In this document: positions 16,922-25,480 of the stretch, one piece after another
Layout of the letters: each line of letters opens with the position of its first letter
Position numbering within the stretch: position 1 is the stretch's first letter
Source of the DNA: Streptomyces asoensis
Lineage (GTDB): Bacteria > Actinomycetota > Actinomycetes > Streptomycetales > Streptomycetaceae
Direction: 5' to 3'
Length of the DNA: 64,000 nucleotides
NCBI RefSeq assembly: GCF_016860545.1
Contig: NZ_BNEB01000006.1
Coordinates: 248,001 to 312,000 of the forward strand
Program-made: the position numbers and the translations under genes
Notes under the pieces: model-generated
What the model saw: only the letters and a program-made list of their open reading frames with translations
Databases searched by the model: none
Told to the model about the DNA's origin: nothing

Positions 16922-17489
16922 ACGACCACGGATCCACCCGTCAGCTCGCTCTGCCGCGGGAGCGTTCCCGGCATCGTCGGATCCGGCGGCCGCCGCCGGA
17001 TCACCGGACCTGGACGACGGCCGTCGGGGACTCCCTCACGCGGCCGCCCCCCTCTGGGCGCGCGGTCTGACGGGAGCCGGGTGCCCCGCGCAGGCGTGCG
17101 ACGCCACGCGGAAGGTGACCGCACGGGTCTCACGACGAGACGAGGGGAAGAACGGGCTGAACACAGGGACGGCCGGAACGGGCAGGAGAACCGACTGCGC
17201 TGCAGAGGCCGGGAACCGGTCCTTGCCCGGGTCATGGGCACGGGCAGCCGTCAGGGCTGCCGAACAGTGTGCGTTCGCCGCGCGTTTCCCGCGGGCGGCC
17301 GGACGCCGCAACCTTACGGGCACCCGCCCCGGGTGAGAACCCTCCCGCACGCCCCGTCCGCCGGACCGGGGCGCGGAGTAGCGTGGAGCGCACCGGGAAT
17401 CGTCCGTACGCCGGCCGTCCGCCGACGCCGCTCCCGGCGCACCACGACACCGGGGCGCCGCACGGCGCCCCGGGGACAGGGACCGCGAC
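16922..17489. other. Gene-free stretch
   Basis: I see no convincing gene, hairpin or repeat in these 568 bases; the codon bias of the open frames here looks like shadow. Confidence 0.45.
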
Positions 17490-17939
17490 ATGAGCGCGCC
17501 CACCCCGCAACACATCTCACCGGACCGGGAACCCCCGGCGTTCGCTCCCCCGGCCCGAGTCGCCCTGCGTCCGCCGACCTTCCCGCCCGGCCCGGTGAGC
17601 GGCGCGTGGTGGCCCCACTCCGCGGACCTGGCGGCCGAACTGCCCGCACTCGTCGAGGCGTTCGACGCGTCATGGGGGCGCGTGACGCGGATGACCGCAC
17701 ACCGCGAAACCTGGCGCCATGCATCGTGCGACCTGCCCGTCGCCGGTCACACCGTGCGGGCCGCCTGGCTCACCTCCGGGTTCGACCCGCATGCCGTACG
17801 GCTCTTCGCCTACGGCGTCGGACGCCGGGACCTGCTGGTCGTACCGCCCGAGACCGCACGGGCCACCGCCCTGCGGCTGATGAGCGCCGCGGCCGACCCC
17901 GCACACCACCTGACCGCCAGCGAGCTGCTCGCCCTGTGA
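17490..17939 (+). CDS. DUF5994 protein, second copy
   Basis: This 149-residue paralogue of the protein at 15621-16025 shares VSGAWWPHSADLAAELPALV, the W-G-R-V-T pattern after it and RRDLLVVPPETA. ATG 17490 is chosen as the first start with consistent homology. No function is known. Two family members within 2 kb suggest an old local duplication followed by inversion, or a functional pair. Confidence 0.8.
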   Translation: MSAPTPQHISPDREPPAFAPPARVALRPPTFPPGPVSGAWWPHSADLAAELPALVEAFDASWGRVTRMTAHRETWRHASCDLPVAGHTVRAAWLTSGFDPHAVRLFAYGVGRRDLLVVPPETARATALRLMSAAADPAHHLTASELLAL

Positions 17940-18319
17940 CGGGCCGCCTGTGACGGGCCGCCGTCGTTGCCCGTCCACGGGAGCCGTCCGGCCCACGAAC
18001 GGGCCGCTCAGCCGCCGAGGCGGCCGCCCACGCTCACGGTCGGCTCCTTGTCCTCGGCCCCGCCCACGGACAGGATGCGGGCAGCGCCGGGGACGGTCGG
18101 GCTGTGGCAGATCCGGAACCGACCGCGGACCGGGGTGACGGCCGGCAGCGCATCACGACACAGCTCTGCCGCCCGTATCCCCGGCCGGACGGCAGAGTGG
18201 GCGGACGAATGGAATGCCGGCTCCGGTCCGAACCCACACGCGACGCGACCTCCACCCGCCGGGTCCCCACCGCGCCCTCGGCGAACAACCGGCCGGCCGC
18301 CCGGCACGCCGACCGGCCT
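17940..18319. other. Gene-free stretch
   Basis: Nothing recognisable; this is the 3' side of two convergent genes. Confidence 0.45.
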
Positions 18320-19033
18320 TCAGACGAGCACCAGAAGGCGGCGGGAAGCGGAACGCGACGGCCTGCGGGAATCGGCGGGGAGACAGCGCCAGCCCCAGGA
18401 CAGCAGTGCCCGGTAGGCGTCCGCGTCGCCGCGGTCGACCAGGGTGACGCCGAGATCGCCCCTGCGCTCGCCGAGCAGTCCTCTCTGCAGCCGCCGGGCA
18501 AGGTTCCATTCGCGGCTCTGGTCGTGGGTACGTACCCGGTGCTCGACGAGGATGTCGGCGACCACGAAGAGTCTTCCCGACGCGGCCGGGCGGAACAGAC
18601 TCTCCGGGAGGTACCTTTCGAGCCCCTGCCACCAAGGCCCGTCGCCGCGCAGCGGGAAGCCGAAGGCACATGCCGTGATGACCCTGGTGCCCGACGGACC
18701 GGCGGACTCCGCCACGAGCAGCTCGAACCCCGGGCACCGCACGAGCCCCGCGAGCCGCTGCTGGAAGGCGACACACCGGTCCACGTCAGCCCGCGGGAGT
18801 TCCGGCGGATCCAGGATCCCCGGCTCGCACGACGAGGTGCGCGCGTACAACTCCCCGAGCTCCCCCATGCGGTCGTCGACCTGACACCGGGACAGCGGCC
18901 GGACGATCTGCCCCTCCTGGGGCGACGTGCGCTGCCGCCGCGCCCTCGGCTGCCGCTCCTCGGCAGAGCCCCCGTGGGCACCGGGTGGACGGGAACGGGT
19001 GATCGCCGGGTGGCCCGGCATGCGCGCGGTCAT
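18320..19033 (-). CDS. GNAT-like acetyltransferase of unknown substrate
   Basis: This 237-residue protein has a C-terminal half (about 110-225) that carries acetyltransferase-like features: FVVADILVEHRVRTHDQSRE, NLARRLQRGLLGER, GVTLVDRGDADAYRALLSWG and a closing W-R strand. The N-terminal 35 residues are Arg/Pro-rich and may not be translated; a later start is possible. ATG 19033 is preceded by a weak GGAG. Similar stand-alone GNAT-like proteins are frequent in Streptomyces. The substrate cannot be inferred. Confidence 0.65.
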   Translation of the reverse strand: MTARMPGHPAITRSRPPGAHGGSAEERQPRARRQRTSPQEGQIVRPLSRCQVDDRMGELGELYARTSSCEPGILDPPELPRADVDRCVAFQQRLAGLVRCPGFELLVAESAGPSGTRVITACAFGFPLRGDGPWWQGLERYLPESLFRPAASGRLFVVADILVEHRVRTHDQSREWNLARRLQRGLLGERRGDLGVTLVDRGDADAYRALLSWGWRCLPADSRRPSRSASRRLLVLV

Positions 19034-19412
19034 GGGACGAACCTTGCTCCGGATCCGGTAGGAGTCCGGCCGGTGTCGTCGTTCGCCGAGAACGGCACAG
19101 GCTCCTGAGCCGGCACACGAGGAACTCCCGGTGCCATCGAGCTTACGCCCGCCGTGGTGGAGGAAGGGGGTTTGCGCCGCCACGGCCGGGACCCGTCAGG
19201 CGCGCCCGCACCTCGTCGAAGCACTGTGCGGCCGTGAGCCCGGGACCCGGTACCCACCCTCGCCCAGACAGTGCTTGTCATGTCACTCATCAGTGTCCTG
19301 CGTGACGATCCCCCTCACTCTCCCGCCCGGGCCGGGCATCGCCATCGAGGGGTAGCGGGCCGGCTGCGGACGCGCTGGTCGCCGCACTCCGTTGCGCTAC
19401 GGCGGTCCGGAG
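19034..19412. other. Gene-free stretch
   Basis: No convincing gene or structure between the acetyltransferase start and the Nudix stop. Confidence 0.45.
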
Positions 19413-19820
19413 TCAGCAGAGCCGCCCGGCCTCGTGCAGTGCGTCGAAGGCCATCTCGTCGACGGCCGAGACGCGGGCCCGGTCGGCGTAGCGGAACCAC
19501 GCCTTCTCGGCGATCTCCCTCGACGGGGTCAGCTCGCCGCGGTGATGGGCGGTATAGCAGATCATCCTGAAAGGGCCGTGTTCCGGATGGCCCTCGCCGA
19601 TCTCGAAGGTGCCGACGTGCACCATGGAACCGGGGTCGATCGTCGCCCGCAGTTCCTCGTCGATCTCCCGCACCAGGGTCTCGCGGTCGGACTCGCCCGG
19701 CTCACGGTGACCGCCCGGGAGGTAGAAGCGGTCCCTGCCGTGACTACGCGTCACCAGCAGCCGGTCGTCCCGGATCAGGATCCACGCGACCTTCTCCGGC
19801 ACACCGTCGTCCATCGCCAT
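19413..19820 (-). CDS. Nudix hydrolase
   Basis: This 135-residue Nudix protein has an intact box, G-x5-E-x7-REUxEExGU, seen as GGHREPGESDRETLVREIDEEL. The N-terminal strand AWILIRDDRLLVTRS and YTAHHRGELTPSREI are as usual for the fold. It hydrolyses a nucleoside diphosphate linked to another moiety, in the cytoplasm; the substrate is unknown. The start used is ATG 19820; a second ATG two codons later is equally possible. Confidence 0.9.
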   Translation of the reverse strand: MAMDDGVPEKVAWILIRDDRLLVTRSHGRDRFYLPGGHREPGESDRETLVREIDEELRATIDPGSMVHVGTFEIGEGHPEHGPFRMICYTAHHRGELTPSREIAEKAWFRYADRARVSAVDEMAFDALHEAGRLC

Positions 19821-19843
19821 GGCCCGGGACCGTACCGGAGTGC

Positions 19844-20131
19844 ATGGTCCGCGTCAGCGCCGTCCGCACACCGGCGCGTCGCCGCTCACTCATCGAGGAG
19901 GAGGTCAGGCGGGCCGGGCACGAAACGGCGAACATCGCGTGCGCTCGGGCGTTGTCCGGCGCCGGCTTCGTCCCGGCCGAGGGTCCACCGCGCCATACCC
20001 TGCAGGACGGACGCGAGATCGAATCCCGCTGGCTGCACCACCTGGCTCCGTACCCGACCTCCCACTGCCGCGGCTCCGGGCTGCCCGTACCGAGGACACT
20101 GGCGGGGAGGGCTACGGGAGAGGGCCTTTGA
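19844..20131 (+). pseudogene. GNAT acetyltransferase remnant
   Basis: The frame contains a short run typical of the C-terminus of GNAT acetyltransferases (ANIACARALSGAGF, then GREIESRWLHHL) but lacks the N-terminal strands and the acetyl-CoA-binding loop. It looks like the 3' end of a gene whose 5' part is lost. The tail after residue 65 is probably out of the original frame. Confidence 0.5.
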
Positions 20132-20238
20132 CGATCGGCAGGCATCGAAGACAGGTGATCTGGAGAGAAACTGAGGCTGTCTCAGGCGGCCGGTCGGCGC
20201 CTTCGGGTGCTCAGGGGGCAACTGTGGAGAGCGTGACC

Positions 20239-20721
20239 ATGTCGGCTGTGATCGCGGCCGTTGCGGCGGTGGTCGGGGGCCTGCTGACCGCGTTCGCCAC
20301 GAGGTCCGTGGAGCGGCTACGGCTCCGGGCCGGTTTGCTGGAGAAGGCTCAGGAGCGGCGTCTGGCCGGTATCGAGGGCTTCATGCTGGCGACGATCCTG
20401 TGGATGGACTGGCTCACGTACATCCAGGAGACGGGCTGGACGGACAAGCAGGAGGAGCTGAACCGCCGCGTCCGAGCCCGCGACGAAGCGTATCGGCGGA
20501 TGCTGCTGCTGGCTTCGGAGGAGTTGTACCGGTGGCTGAAGGACACCTACCTGCCCGCGGAGCACCTGGTGCGGCAGACCTACGTGCGTCAGCTGCGCGG
20601 CGGCATGGAGATCGACGCGGAAGCGCTGGCCGCTCGGCGCGCGTTCAACGCCCTGCTGAGGGACGACCTCGTGGACAAGGTGCGCCCGGAGATCCACAAG
20701 CTGCGTGAGCCCCTTGCGTGA
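20239..20721 (+). CDS. Hypothetical membrane-anchored protein
   Basis: This 160-residue protein has one N-terminal helix that spans the membrane (residues 2-22, AVIAAVAAVVGGLLTAFATRS), followed by a charged helical cytoplasmic domain with WMDWLTYIQETGWTDKQ. ATG 20239 is chosen because GGAGAG lies six bases upstream; GTGs at 20224 and 20233 are alternatives. I do not recognise the family. Confidence 0.7.
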   Translation: MSAVIAAVAAVVGGLLTAFATRSVERLRLRAGLLEKAQERRLAGIEGFMLATILWMDWLTYIQETGWTDKQEELNRRVRARDEAYRRMLLLASEELYRWLKDTYLPAEHLVRQTYVRQLRGGMEIDAEALAARRAFNALLRDDLVDKVRPEIHKLREPLA

Positions 20722-20831
20722 GCTGTCCGGCACGAGTCGTGCGTCGTCGCACCGCTCCAAGGCCAGGCCCACGGGGCCTTCTTCGAGCCCGTTGCTCTTC
20801 TCCAGACGGAGATGAGCACCGTCCGGTGATG

Positions 20832-20990
20832 TCAGCTGCGGAGCTCGCCATTCATCAGATCCGGGTGGGGACGGAGTTCCAGCGCCCCGGGCGGCAGCGC
20901 CGCAAGGATCTCGGGCAGCTCGGCGACATAGGGGCGGAGGTATGCCAGTAGGCGCCTCTCTCGGTTGAAGGGCCGGTGCTGCACGAGACG
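20832..20990 (-). pseudogene. Short protein-like remnant
   Basis: A stretch of about 50 codons (FNRERRLLAYLRPYVAELPE, then ILAALPPGALELRPHPD) looks protein-like, but it has no start with a ribosome site and its 5' part runs into the promoter region of the divergent gene at 21052. It may be a gene end. Confidence 0.3.
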
Positions 20991-21051
20991 GAAATCCGAG
21001 ACGGGCGAGGGGGCTGTGCTGGATAGCATCTTCGCTGTCGAAGGAGTGTTC

Positions 21052-21387
21052 ATGGCGCTGGCGCGCAAGGGATCACGGCAGATCGTTGTCGAGGGCACGG
21101 TCTACCGCTGGCAGCTGCGCCGCAGGCCGACGTACCCCCAGGGCCTTGTCTGGTCGCCGTGCACCTTCGCGGTCGAGCATGCGGACAGGCCGGGCACGAC
21201 CCTCGTGGTCACCACCGGCCAGCCGCATCCGGGCAACTGGATCGGGCGCGAGGCGGGGCCTGTGCTGCCGTCCGCTGTCGCTGCGGCTGTTCGCGCGGCC
21301 TTGCGGGCAGGGTGGACGCCGACCGCTGTGGGCTCTGCTTTCCGCCTTGACCGGTCGGCCGGTTTCACGCCCTCGTCCTCACGGTGA
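21052..21387 (+). CDS. Small conserved hypothetical protein
   Basis: This 111-residue soluble protein has AAGGAG eight bases before ATG 21052. It contains alternating strands (QIVVEGTVYRWQLRRR, TFAVEHADRPGTTLVVTTGQ) and a closing helix AVRAALRAGWTPTAVGSAF. Proteins like this are widespread next to unrelated genes in Streptomyces. No function is known to me. Confidence 0.75.
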   Translation: MALARKGSRQIVVEGTVYRWQLRRRPTYPQGLVWSPCTFAVEHADRPGTTLVVTTGQPHPGNWIGREAGPVLPSAVAAAVRAALRAGWTPTAVGSAFRLDRSAGFTPSSSR

Positions 21388-21476
21388 GATGAGCCCCGCT
21401 TGGAGCGTACTCGGCCATGGGCAACGGTGTTGACCGTGATCGACTCCCCCGCCCCGGCACGCACGGGCTGTGTTTG

Positions 21477-22082
21477 TCAGCCGCCGGTGGCTCCGGGGCG
21501 GGGGTCGGCCGACCGGATGCAGTCGCGTAGGACGGCGAAAGACACCGGTGGGCCGGACAGTGCGCGAACCGAGCCCAGGCTGACGCTGTCCGAGTCCAGG
21601 GCGGCGACCAGGGGGGCGGAAAGAACGTAGAACTCCCACTGCGCCATGTCGAGCGGCTCATAGAGCGCGTGTTCACGGGCGGTCTGGACGGCGAAGACGT
21701 AGACGTCGGCGTTGTACGACTTCGCCGCCGCGTAACCGCCGCCGGGTGACCATGTGCGAGCGCGGATCCCGCTGAAGCGGATCTGCGACGGTGCGCGCTG
21801 TTCCCAGGCTTGCAGGTAGGCGCCGGCCTTGACTTCGATGCGCAGGCCGTCGTCGGTTTCGACGTCGTGGCTGACCCATTCCTCGCGGGGCTTGTGCGAG
21901 CCGACTGCCCTATGGACCAGGAACTCGGCGAACAGGCCACGCGTGTTGTTCACCCGGAGGTCCGGCATGGCGAACCGCCAGAAGTCGGCCACGCTTGCGT
22001 CCGGGACGCCGATGACTGCCTCGTCACCGCGCAGCGGTGGCATGGACCGTGGGGTCAAGGACATACGGATGGGCTGCTGCAT
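21477..22082 (-). CDS. PD-(D/E)XK-like nuclease-fold protein, hypothetical
   Basis: This 201-residue protein has D...LRIEVKAGAYLQAW at about residues 78-92 and a conserved-looking helix before it (TRGLFAEFLVHRAVG). The acidic residue followed by E-V-K matches the core of PD-(D/E)XK nucleases, where Asp and Glu-x-Lys bind the metal. KSYNADVYVFAVQTA could be the later beta strand and helix. It may be a restriction-like nuclease, with a truncated gene 120 bp upstream on the same strand. The fold assignment rests on one motif. Confidence 0.55.
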   Translation of the reverse strand: MQQPIRMSLTPRSMPPLRGDEAVIGVPDASVADFWRFAMPDLRVNNTRGLFAEFLVHRAVGSHKPREEWVSHDVETDDGLRIEVKAGAYLQAWEQRAPSQIRFSGIRARTWSPGGGYAAAKSYNADVYVFAVQTAREHALYEPLDMAQWEFYVLSAPLVAALDSDSVSLGSVRALSGPPVSFAVLRDCIRSADPRPGATGG

Positions 22083-22203
22083 GGGCCGCAGTCTTCCAGC
22101 GTGGGCGAGGATCTCTGCGCGGCTGGTGGCAGGGACCCCCGGACGGGTGACAGCTGCCGCACGCGGTTCCCTGCGGCTTCTAGCACAGGTGCATGGGTGC
22201 GGG

Positions 22204-22325
22204 TCAGTCAGGCGCGTCCGGCATCAGTGGATCGGGGGTCGTGGAGGTGGTCAGGGTGTGGGCTGCGGTGTGGAGGGCGGTTTCCCATTGCGGGAGTTCG
22301 TGCCGGGGGAAAGCTGCTACAGATT
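22204..22325 (-). pseudogene. C-terminal gene fragment cut by the IS607 element
   Basis: On the minus strand about 36 codons read as a normal protein end (FPRHELPQWETALHTAAHTL, then TTSTTPDPLMPD) and stop at 22204. The upstream part is replaced by the left end of the IS607 element. The parent family is not recognised. Confidence 0.45.
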
Positions 22326-22328
22326 TTC

Positions 22329-22353
22329 TAGTCATTCATAGTCGTCTGTAGTC
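22329..22353. repeat. Three TAGTC repeats phased at 10 bp, IS607 left end
   Basis: TAGTC occurs at 22329, 22339 and 22349, one helical turn apart, just before tnpA. Subterminal direct repeats of this type are the expected transposase-binding sites. Confidence 0.6.
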
Positions 22354-22377
22354 GTGCATCTTGAATATCTTGGTCTT

Positions 22378-22953
22378 GTGAAGCTTTCGGAGTGGGCGCG
22401 GCAGCAGGGCGTGAGCTACCAGACCGCCTGGCGATGGGTGAAGGACGGGAAGATGCCCGTTCCGGTCCGCCAGGCGCCGTCCGGTACGTGGCTGGTCGCT
22501 GAGCCCGCTCCGGCCGTCTCTGCGGCCTCGGGGCGGGTGGTGGCGTACTGCCGTGTCTCTTCAGCCGACCAGAAAGCCGACTTGGATCGGCAGGCGTCAC
22601 GGGTGGTGGACGGGGCGAACGGGCTCGGCCTGCCGATCGCCGAGGTCGTCACCGAGGTCGGGTCAGGACTGAACGGGCGCCGCCGCAAGCTGCACCGCCT
22701 GCTGTCCGACCCGCAGGCGGCTGTGATCGTGGTTGAGCACCGCGACCGGCTGGCCCGGTTCGGCGTCGAGCATCTGGAGGCCGTCCTCTCGGCGTCCGGG
22801 CGGCGTCTGGTCGTCATCGACTCCACCGAGACCACCGATGACCTGGTGCGCGACATCACCGAGGTGCTGACCTCGATGTGCGCCCGCCTGTACGGGCGGC
22901 GGGCGGCGAAGAACCGGGCCGCCCGCGCGGTGGCCGTGGCGACCGCCGAGTGA
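22378..22953 (+). CDS. tnpA: IS607 transposase TnpA (serine recombinase)
   Basis: This 191-residue protein has an N-terminal MerR-like helix-turn-helix (VKLSEWARQQGVSYQTAWRW in residues 1-20), followed by the small serine recombinase catalytic domain with VAYCRVSSADQKADLDRQ (catalytic Ser in RVSS) and VEHRDRLARFG. GTG 22378 is chosen because the domain starts there; a GTG at 22354 is possible. It catalyses excision and insertion of the element and is coupled to tnpB through GTGA. Confidence 0.93.
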   Translation: MKLSEWARQQGVSYQTAWRWVKDGKMPVPVRQAPSGTWLVAEPAPAVSAASGRVVAYCRVSSADQKADLDRQASRVVDGANGLGLPIAEVVTEVGSGLNGRRRKLHRLLSDPQAAVIVVEHRDRLARFGVEHLEAVLSASGRRLVVIDSTETTDDLVRDITEVLTSMCARLYGRRAAKNRAARAVAVATAE

Positions 22954-24407
22954 AGAAGTTCCGGCCGCAGCCCGGGTTCGTGGTGCAGGCGTTCCGGTTC
23001 GCCCTGGACCCAAACGCCGTCCAGGAGGCCGCGCTGCGCTCGCACTGCGGCGCCGCGCGTGCCGCGTACAACTGGGCTGTCGCCTGGGTCGAGGCGTCGT
23101 GGTGGCAGCGCCGCGCGGAGGAGTCGTACGGGATCGCCGAGGACGGGCTGACGCGGTGGCGGCCGTGGTCGTTGCCCGCGCTGCGGAAGGCGTTCAACGA
23201 GGCCAAGCACACCGACCCGCGGTTCGCCGCCTGGTGGGAGGAGAATTCGAAGGAGGCGTACTCCACCGGCCTCGCGAACGCCGCGGCAGCGTTCGACAAC
23301 TACGCGAAGTCCAAGCGCGGACAGCGCAAGGGCAAGCGAGTCGGTATGCCGCGTTTCAAGTCGAAGCGGAAAGCGCGTCTGTCCTGCCGCTTCACCACCG
23401 GCGTGATCCGTATCGACACCGACGGCCGGCATGTGACGCTGCCCCGGCTCGGCGCGATCCGTGTCCACGAGCCCACCGTGAAGCTCCTCGACCGCGTCCG
23501 GGCCGGGACCGCCCGCATCCTGTCCGCGACAGTCCGCCACGAACGCGGACGCTGGTCCGTCTCCCTCCAGACCGAGGTCAAGCGCGACCTCACACGGGTC
23601 GCCCGGCCGGACACGGCGGTCGGGATCGATCTCGGGGTGAAGACCCTCGCGGTCATGGCCGACAGCACCGGCGAGATCCGCACCGTCGCCAACCCCGGGC
23701 ACTACGACGCCGCGCGCAAGCAGCTGCGCCGCGCCTCCCGCACCGTGTCCCGCCGCCAGGGCCCCGACCGGCGCACCGGGCAGAAGCCGTCCAGGCGGTG
23801 GGAGAAGGCCAACGCCCAGCGGAACAAGGTCCACCATCGCGTGGCGAACCTCCGCCAAGACGCCCTGCACAAACTCACCACGAGCGTGGCCGCCGAGTAC
23901 GGCACCGTTGTGGTCGAGGACCTCAACGTCGCCGGGATGCTCCGTAACCGGCGCCTGGCCCGCCGGATCGCCGATGCCGCATTCGGGGAGATCCGACGCC
24001 AACTCGACTACAAGACCCGCCGGCGCCACGCCACCCGCCTCGTGGTCGCCAACCGCTGGTACCCCTCCTCCAAAACCTGCTCCGGGTGCGGCGCGGTGAA
24101 AGCCAAGCTGGCGCTGCACGTCCGGACGTTCGAATGCGACGCCTGCGGTCTGGTCATCGACCGGGACGACAACGCCGCGCTCAACCTCGCCGCTCTCGCG
24201 GCAGCCTGCGTGACTGGTACCGGAGTGGCCGGAGACCAGGACACCGCCCCGGCGGTGTCGAAACCTCGTGGAGCCGACCGGAAGACCCGCGCCACCCGCC
24301 CCCGCCACAAGGCGGAAGCGGGGCGGGCAGGTGGCGCAGCCCTGCCGCACCAGCGGCAGGAGGAAACGAGAGACCGTCCTCAAACCGAAGCTCTCATGCT
24401 TTGGTGA
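22950..24407 (+). CDS. tnpB: IS607-type TnpB RNA-guided endonuclease
   Basis: This 485-residue TnpB has the RuvC-like catalytic residues Asp227 (VGIDLGVKTLAV), Glu323 (VVVEDLNVAGM) and Asp in DRDDNAALN near 404-407, with the zinc finger CSGC...CDAC between them. All appear intact, so the nuclease may be active. The final 60 residues are Arg/Pro-rich and overlap the DNA expected to encode the 3' part of its omega RNA. The family cuts DNA next to a short TAM, guided by RNA, which favours element retention. Confidence 0.92.
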   Translation: MKKFRPQPGFVVQAFRFALDPNAVQEAALRSHCGAARAAYNWAVAWVEASWWQRRAEESYGIAEDGLTRWRPWSLPALRKAFNEAKHTDPRFAAWWEENSKEAYSTGLANAAAAFDNYAKSKRGQRKGKRVGMPRFKSKRKARLSCRFTTGVIRIDTDGRHVTLPRLGAIRVHEPTVKLLDRVRAGTARILSATVRHERGRWSVSLQTEVKRDLTRVARPDTAVGIDLGVKTLAVMADSTGEIRTVANPGHYDAARKQLRRASRTVSRRQGPDRRTGQKPSRRWEKANAQRNKVHHRVANLRQDALHKLTTSVAAEYGTVVVEDLNVAGMLRNRRLARRIADAAFGEIRRQLDYKTRRRHATRLVVANRWYPSSKTCSGCGAVKAKLALHVRTFECDACGLVIDRDDNAALNLAALAAACVTGTGVAGDQDTAPAVSKPRGADRKTRATRPRHKAEAGRAGGAALPHQRQEETRDRPQTEALMLW

Positions 24408-24450
24408 TGTGACGGACCTTCCGGGCCGAAACGCCCGGAATGCTGAGACC
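24380..24450 (+). ncRNA. Probable 3' end of the omega RNA of the IS607 TnpB
   Basis: A perfect 8-bp hairpin (TTCCGGGC, six-base loop, GCCCGGAA; 24419-24440) follows the tnpB stop and is followed by TGCTGAGACC. In TnpB systems the scaffold RNA ends at the element's right end and the flanking DNA supplies the guide. The exact end is not determined. Confidence 0.4.
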
Positions 24451-24453
24451 TGA

Positions 24454-24870
24454 CTACGGTCTCGACAACGGCATCCATGGGCTGTAGTGCGCCGCGACGG
24501 AGAGGAACAGGGTCTCCTGCGGGGTGCGGGCGGCGACCGTCATCGACAGCCGGCCGGCCACCTCCCTGGGGCTCAGCTCGCCCTTGGTGAGAGCGGTCGC
24601 GAGGTCGACGAGGAGGAGGCGGCCGGCCGTTTCCTCGTCTGGCAGGGGGATGCCGAGTTCGTGCAGGGCCTGGACGTACCGTTCGCGGATCTCGTCCGCG
24701 TCGCTCCCGCGGGGCAGGCCGGCCAGTTCGCGCAGGGCGGGGCTGTCCCGTCCGTCGACGAGTGCGTGAGCGGCAAGCATCGGCAGCTCCTCGGGCGGGA
24801 GCACCTCCGCCACGTACCGCCACGTGCTCTGCCGCAAACGGTCCATGTGGTCCCGGTCCATGTGGTCCAT
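24454..24870 (-). CDS. Hypothetical protein, 3' end next to the IS607 element
   Basis: This 138-residue soluble helical protein starts MDHMDRDHMDRLRQ and contains LPPEELPMLAAHALVDGRDS and a long helix up to TPQETLFLSVAAHYSPW. The stop codon lies within the inverted TAGTC motif of the IS607 right end, so the original C-terminus may have been lost. It has no recognised family. The next gene upstream ends 41 bp before this start, so they may be cotranscribed. Confidence 0.6.
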   Translation of the reverse strand: MDHMDRDHMDRLRQSTWRYVAEVLPPEELPMLAAHALVDGRDSPALRELAGLPRGSDADEIRERYVQALHELGIPLPDEETAGRLLLVDLATALTKGELSPREVAGRLSMTVAARTPQETLFLSVAAHYSPWMPLSRP

Positions 24871-24911
24871 GGGGTCATCGTGCGGGCAGCGGGACCTTGC
24901 GGGCCACCTGA

Positions 24912-25250
24912 TCAGCGTTGTCCCTGGGCCGCTGCTTCGCGTTGGAGCTGGACCGCGGCCAGGAGGCTCAGCTTCGGTTCCGCCTTGCGCAGGGCCCTGA
25001 CCGCCGCGACGGAGGTGATGTCCCCCTGGAAGCCGACGGCGGCCAGGCGGGCGTGGACCCACCGGGCGCGCAGCCCGCTCTCGTCGGCGGCGGCGCTGGA
25101 CTCCACGAGGGCGGCGGCGCGCTCGAGTCCCGCGCGTTCCTCGGGCGTCGCCTCGGCCAGTGCCTGGCGCAGCGCCGCGGCGACCACGTCCGTGTCGCGG
25201 ATCGTCAGCACGAAGTTGTGCTTCTTGTTCAGCCCCGTGATTCCCGTCAT
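24912..25250 (-). CDS. Hypothetical helical protein
   Basis: This 112-residue protein is mostly helical (VVAAALRQALAEATPEERAG; ALVESSAAADESGLRARWVH; SVAAVRALRKAEPKLSLLAA). No Cys, membrane segment or known motif is present. The start ATG 25250 has no clear ribosome site; it is the first ATG of the conserved-looking part. Confidence 0.6.
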   Translation of the reverse strand: MTGITGLNKKHNFVLTIRDTDVVAAALRQALAEATPEERAGLERAAALVESSAAADESGLRARWVHARLAAVGFQGDITSVAAVRALRKAEPKLSLLAAVQLQREAAAQGQR

Positions 25251-25480
25251 GGGTTCGATCCTGGCCGTCAGCTCTGCTGTGTGCCAAGGAAGTTGAGGAG
25301 CTTCAGAGGATCGGGGCCGGCCGCGGCGGCGGGCTGGGGCGTGCCCGCCGTCGGGGGATGGTGAGCGGCGGGCACGCCCGGGAGGGGGACTTGCGGGCTC
25401 CATCCTAGGAAGGGGCGGAAGCGCAAGTCCCGTGCGGGCGGCGGAACTTCGAGTTCAGATGGAGCGCTGCTGTATGCCGG

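Larger units (their letters stand above)
22326..24456 (+). mobile_element. IS607-family element (tnpA + tnpB)
   Basis: The element carries a serine-recombinase tnpA and an RNA-guided-nuclease-type tnpB that overlap by 4 bp. IS607 elements have no terminal inverted repeats, so the ends are estimated: the left end is near three TAGTC repeats (22329-22353), and the right end lies after the hairpin at 24419-24440, near an inverted TAGTC copy (24452-24456). Confidence 0.75.

Noticed and set aside
22950..24407. Reading the two TnpB genes as Cas12-type CRISPR effectors
   Set aside because: The lengths (485 and 424 residues), RuvC/zinc-finger layout, tnpA partner and element ends fit TnpB; no CRISPR repeats are found in the window.
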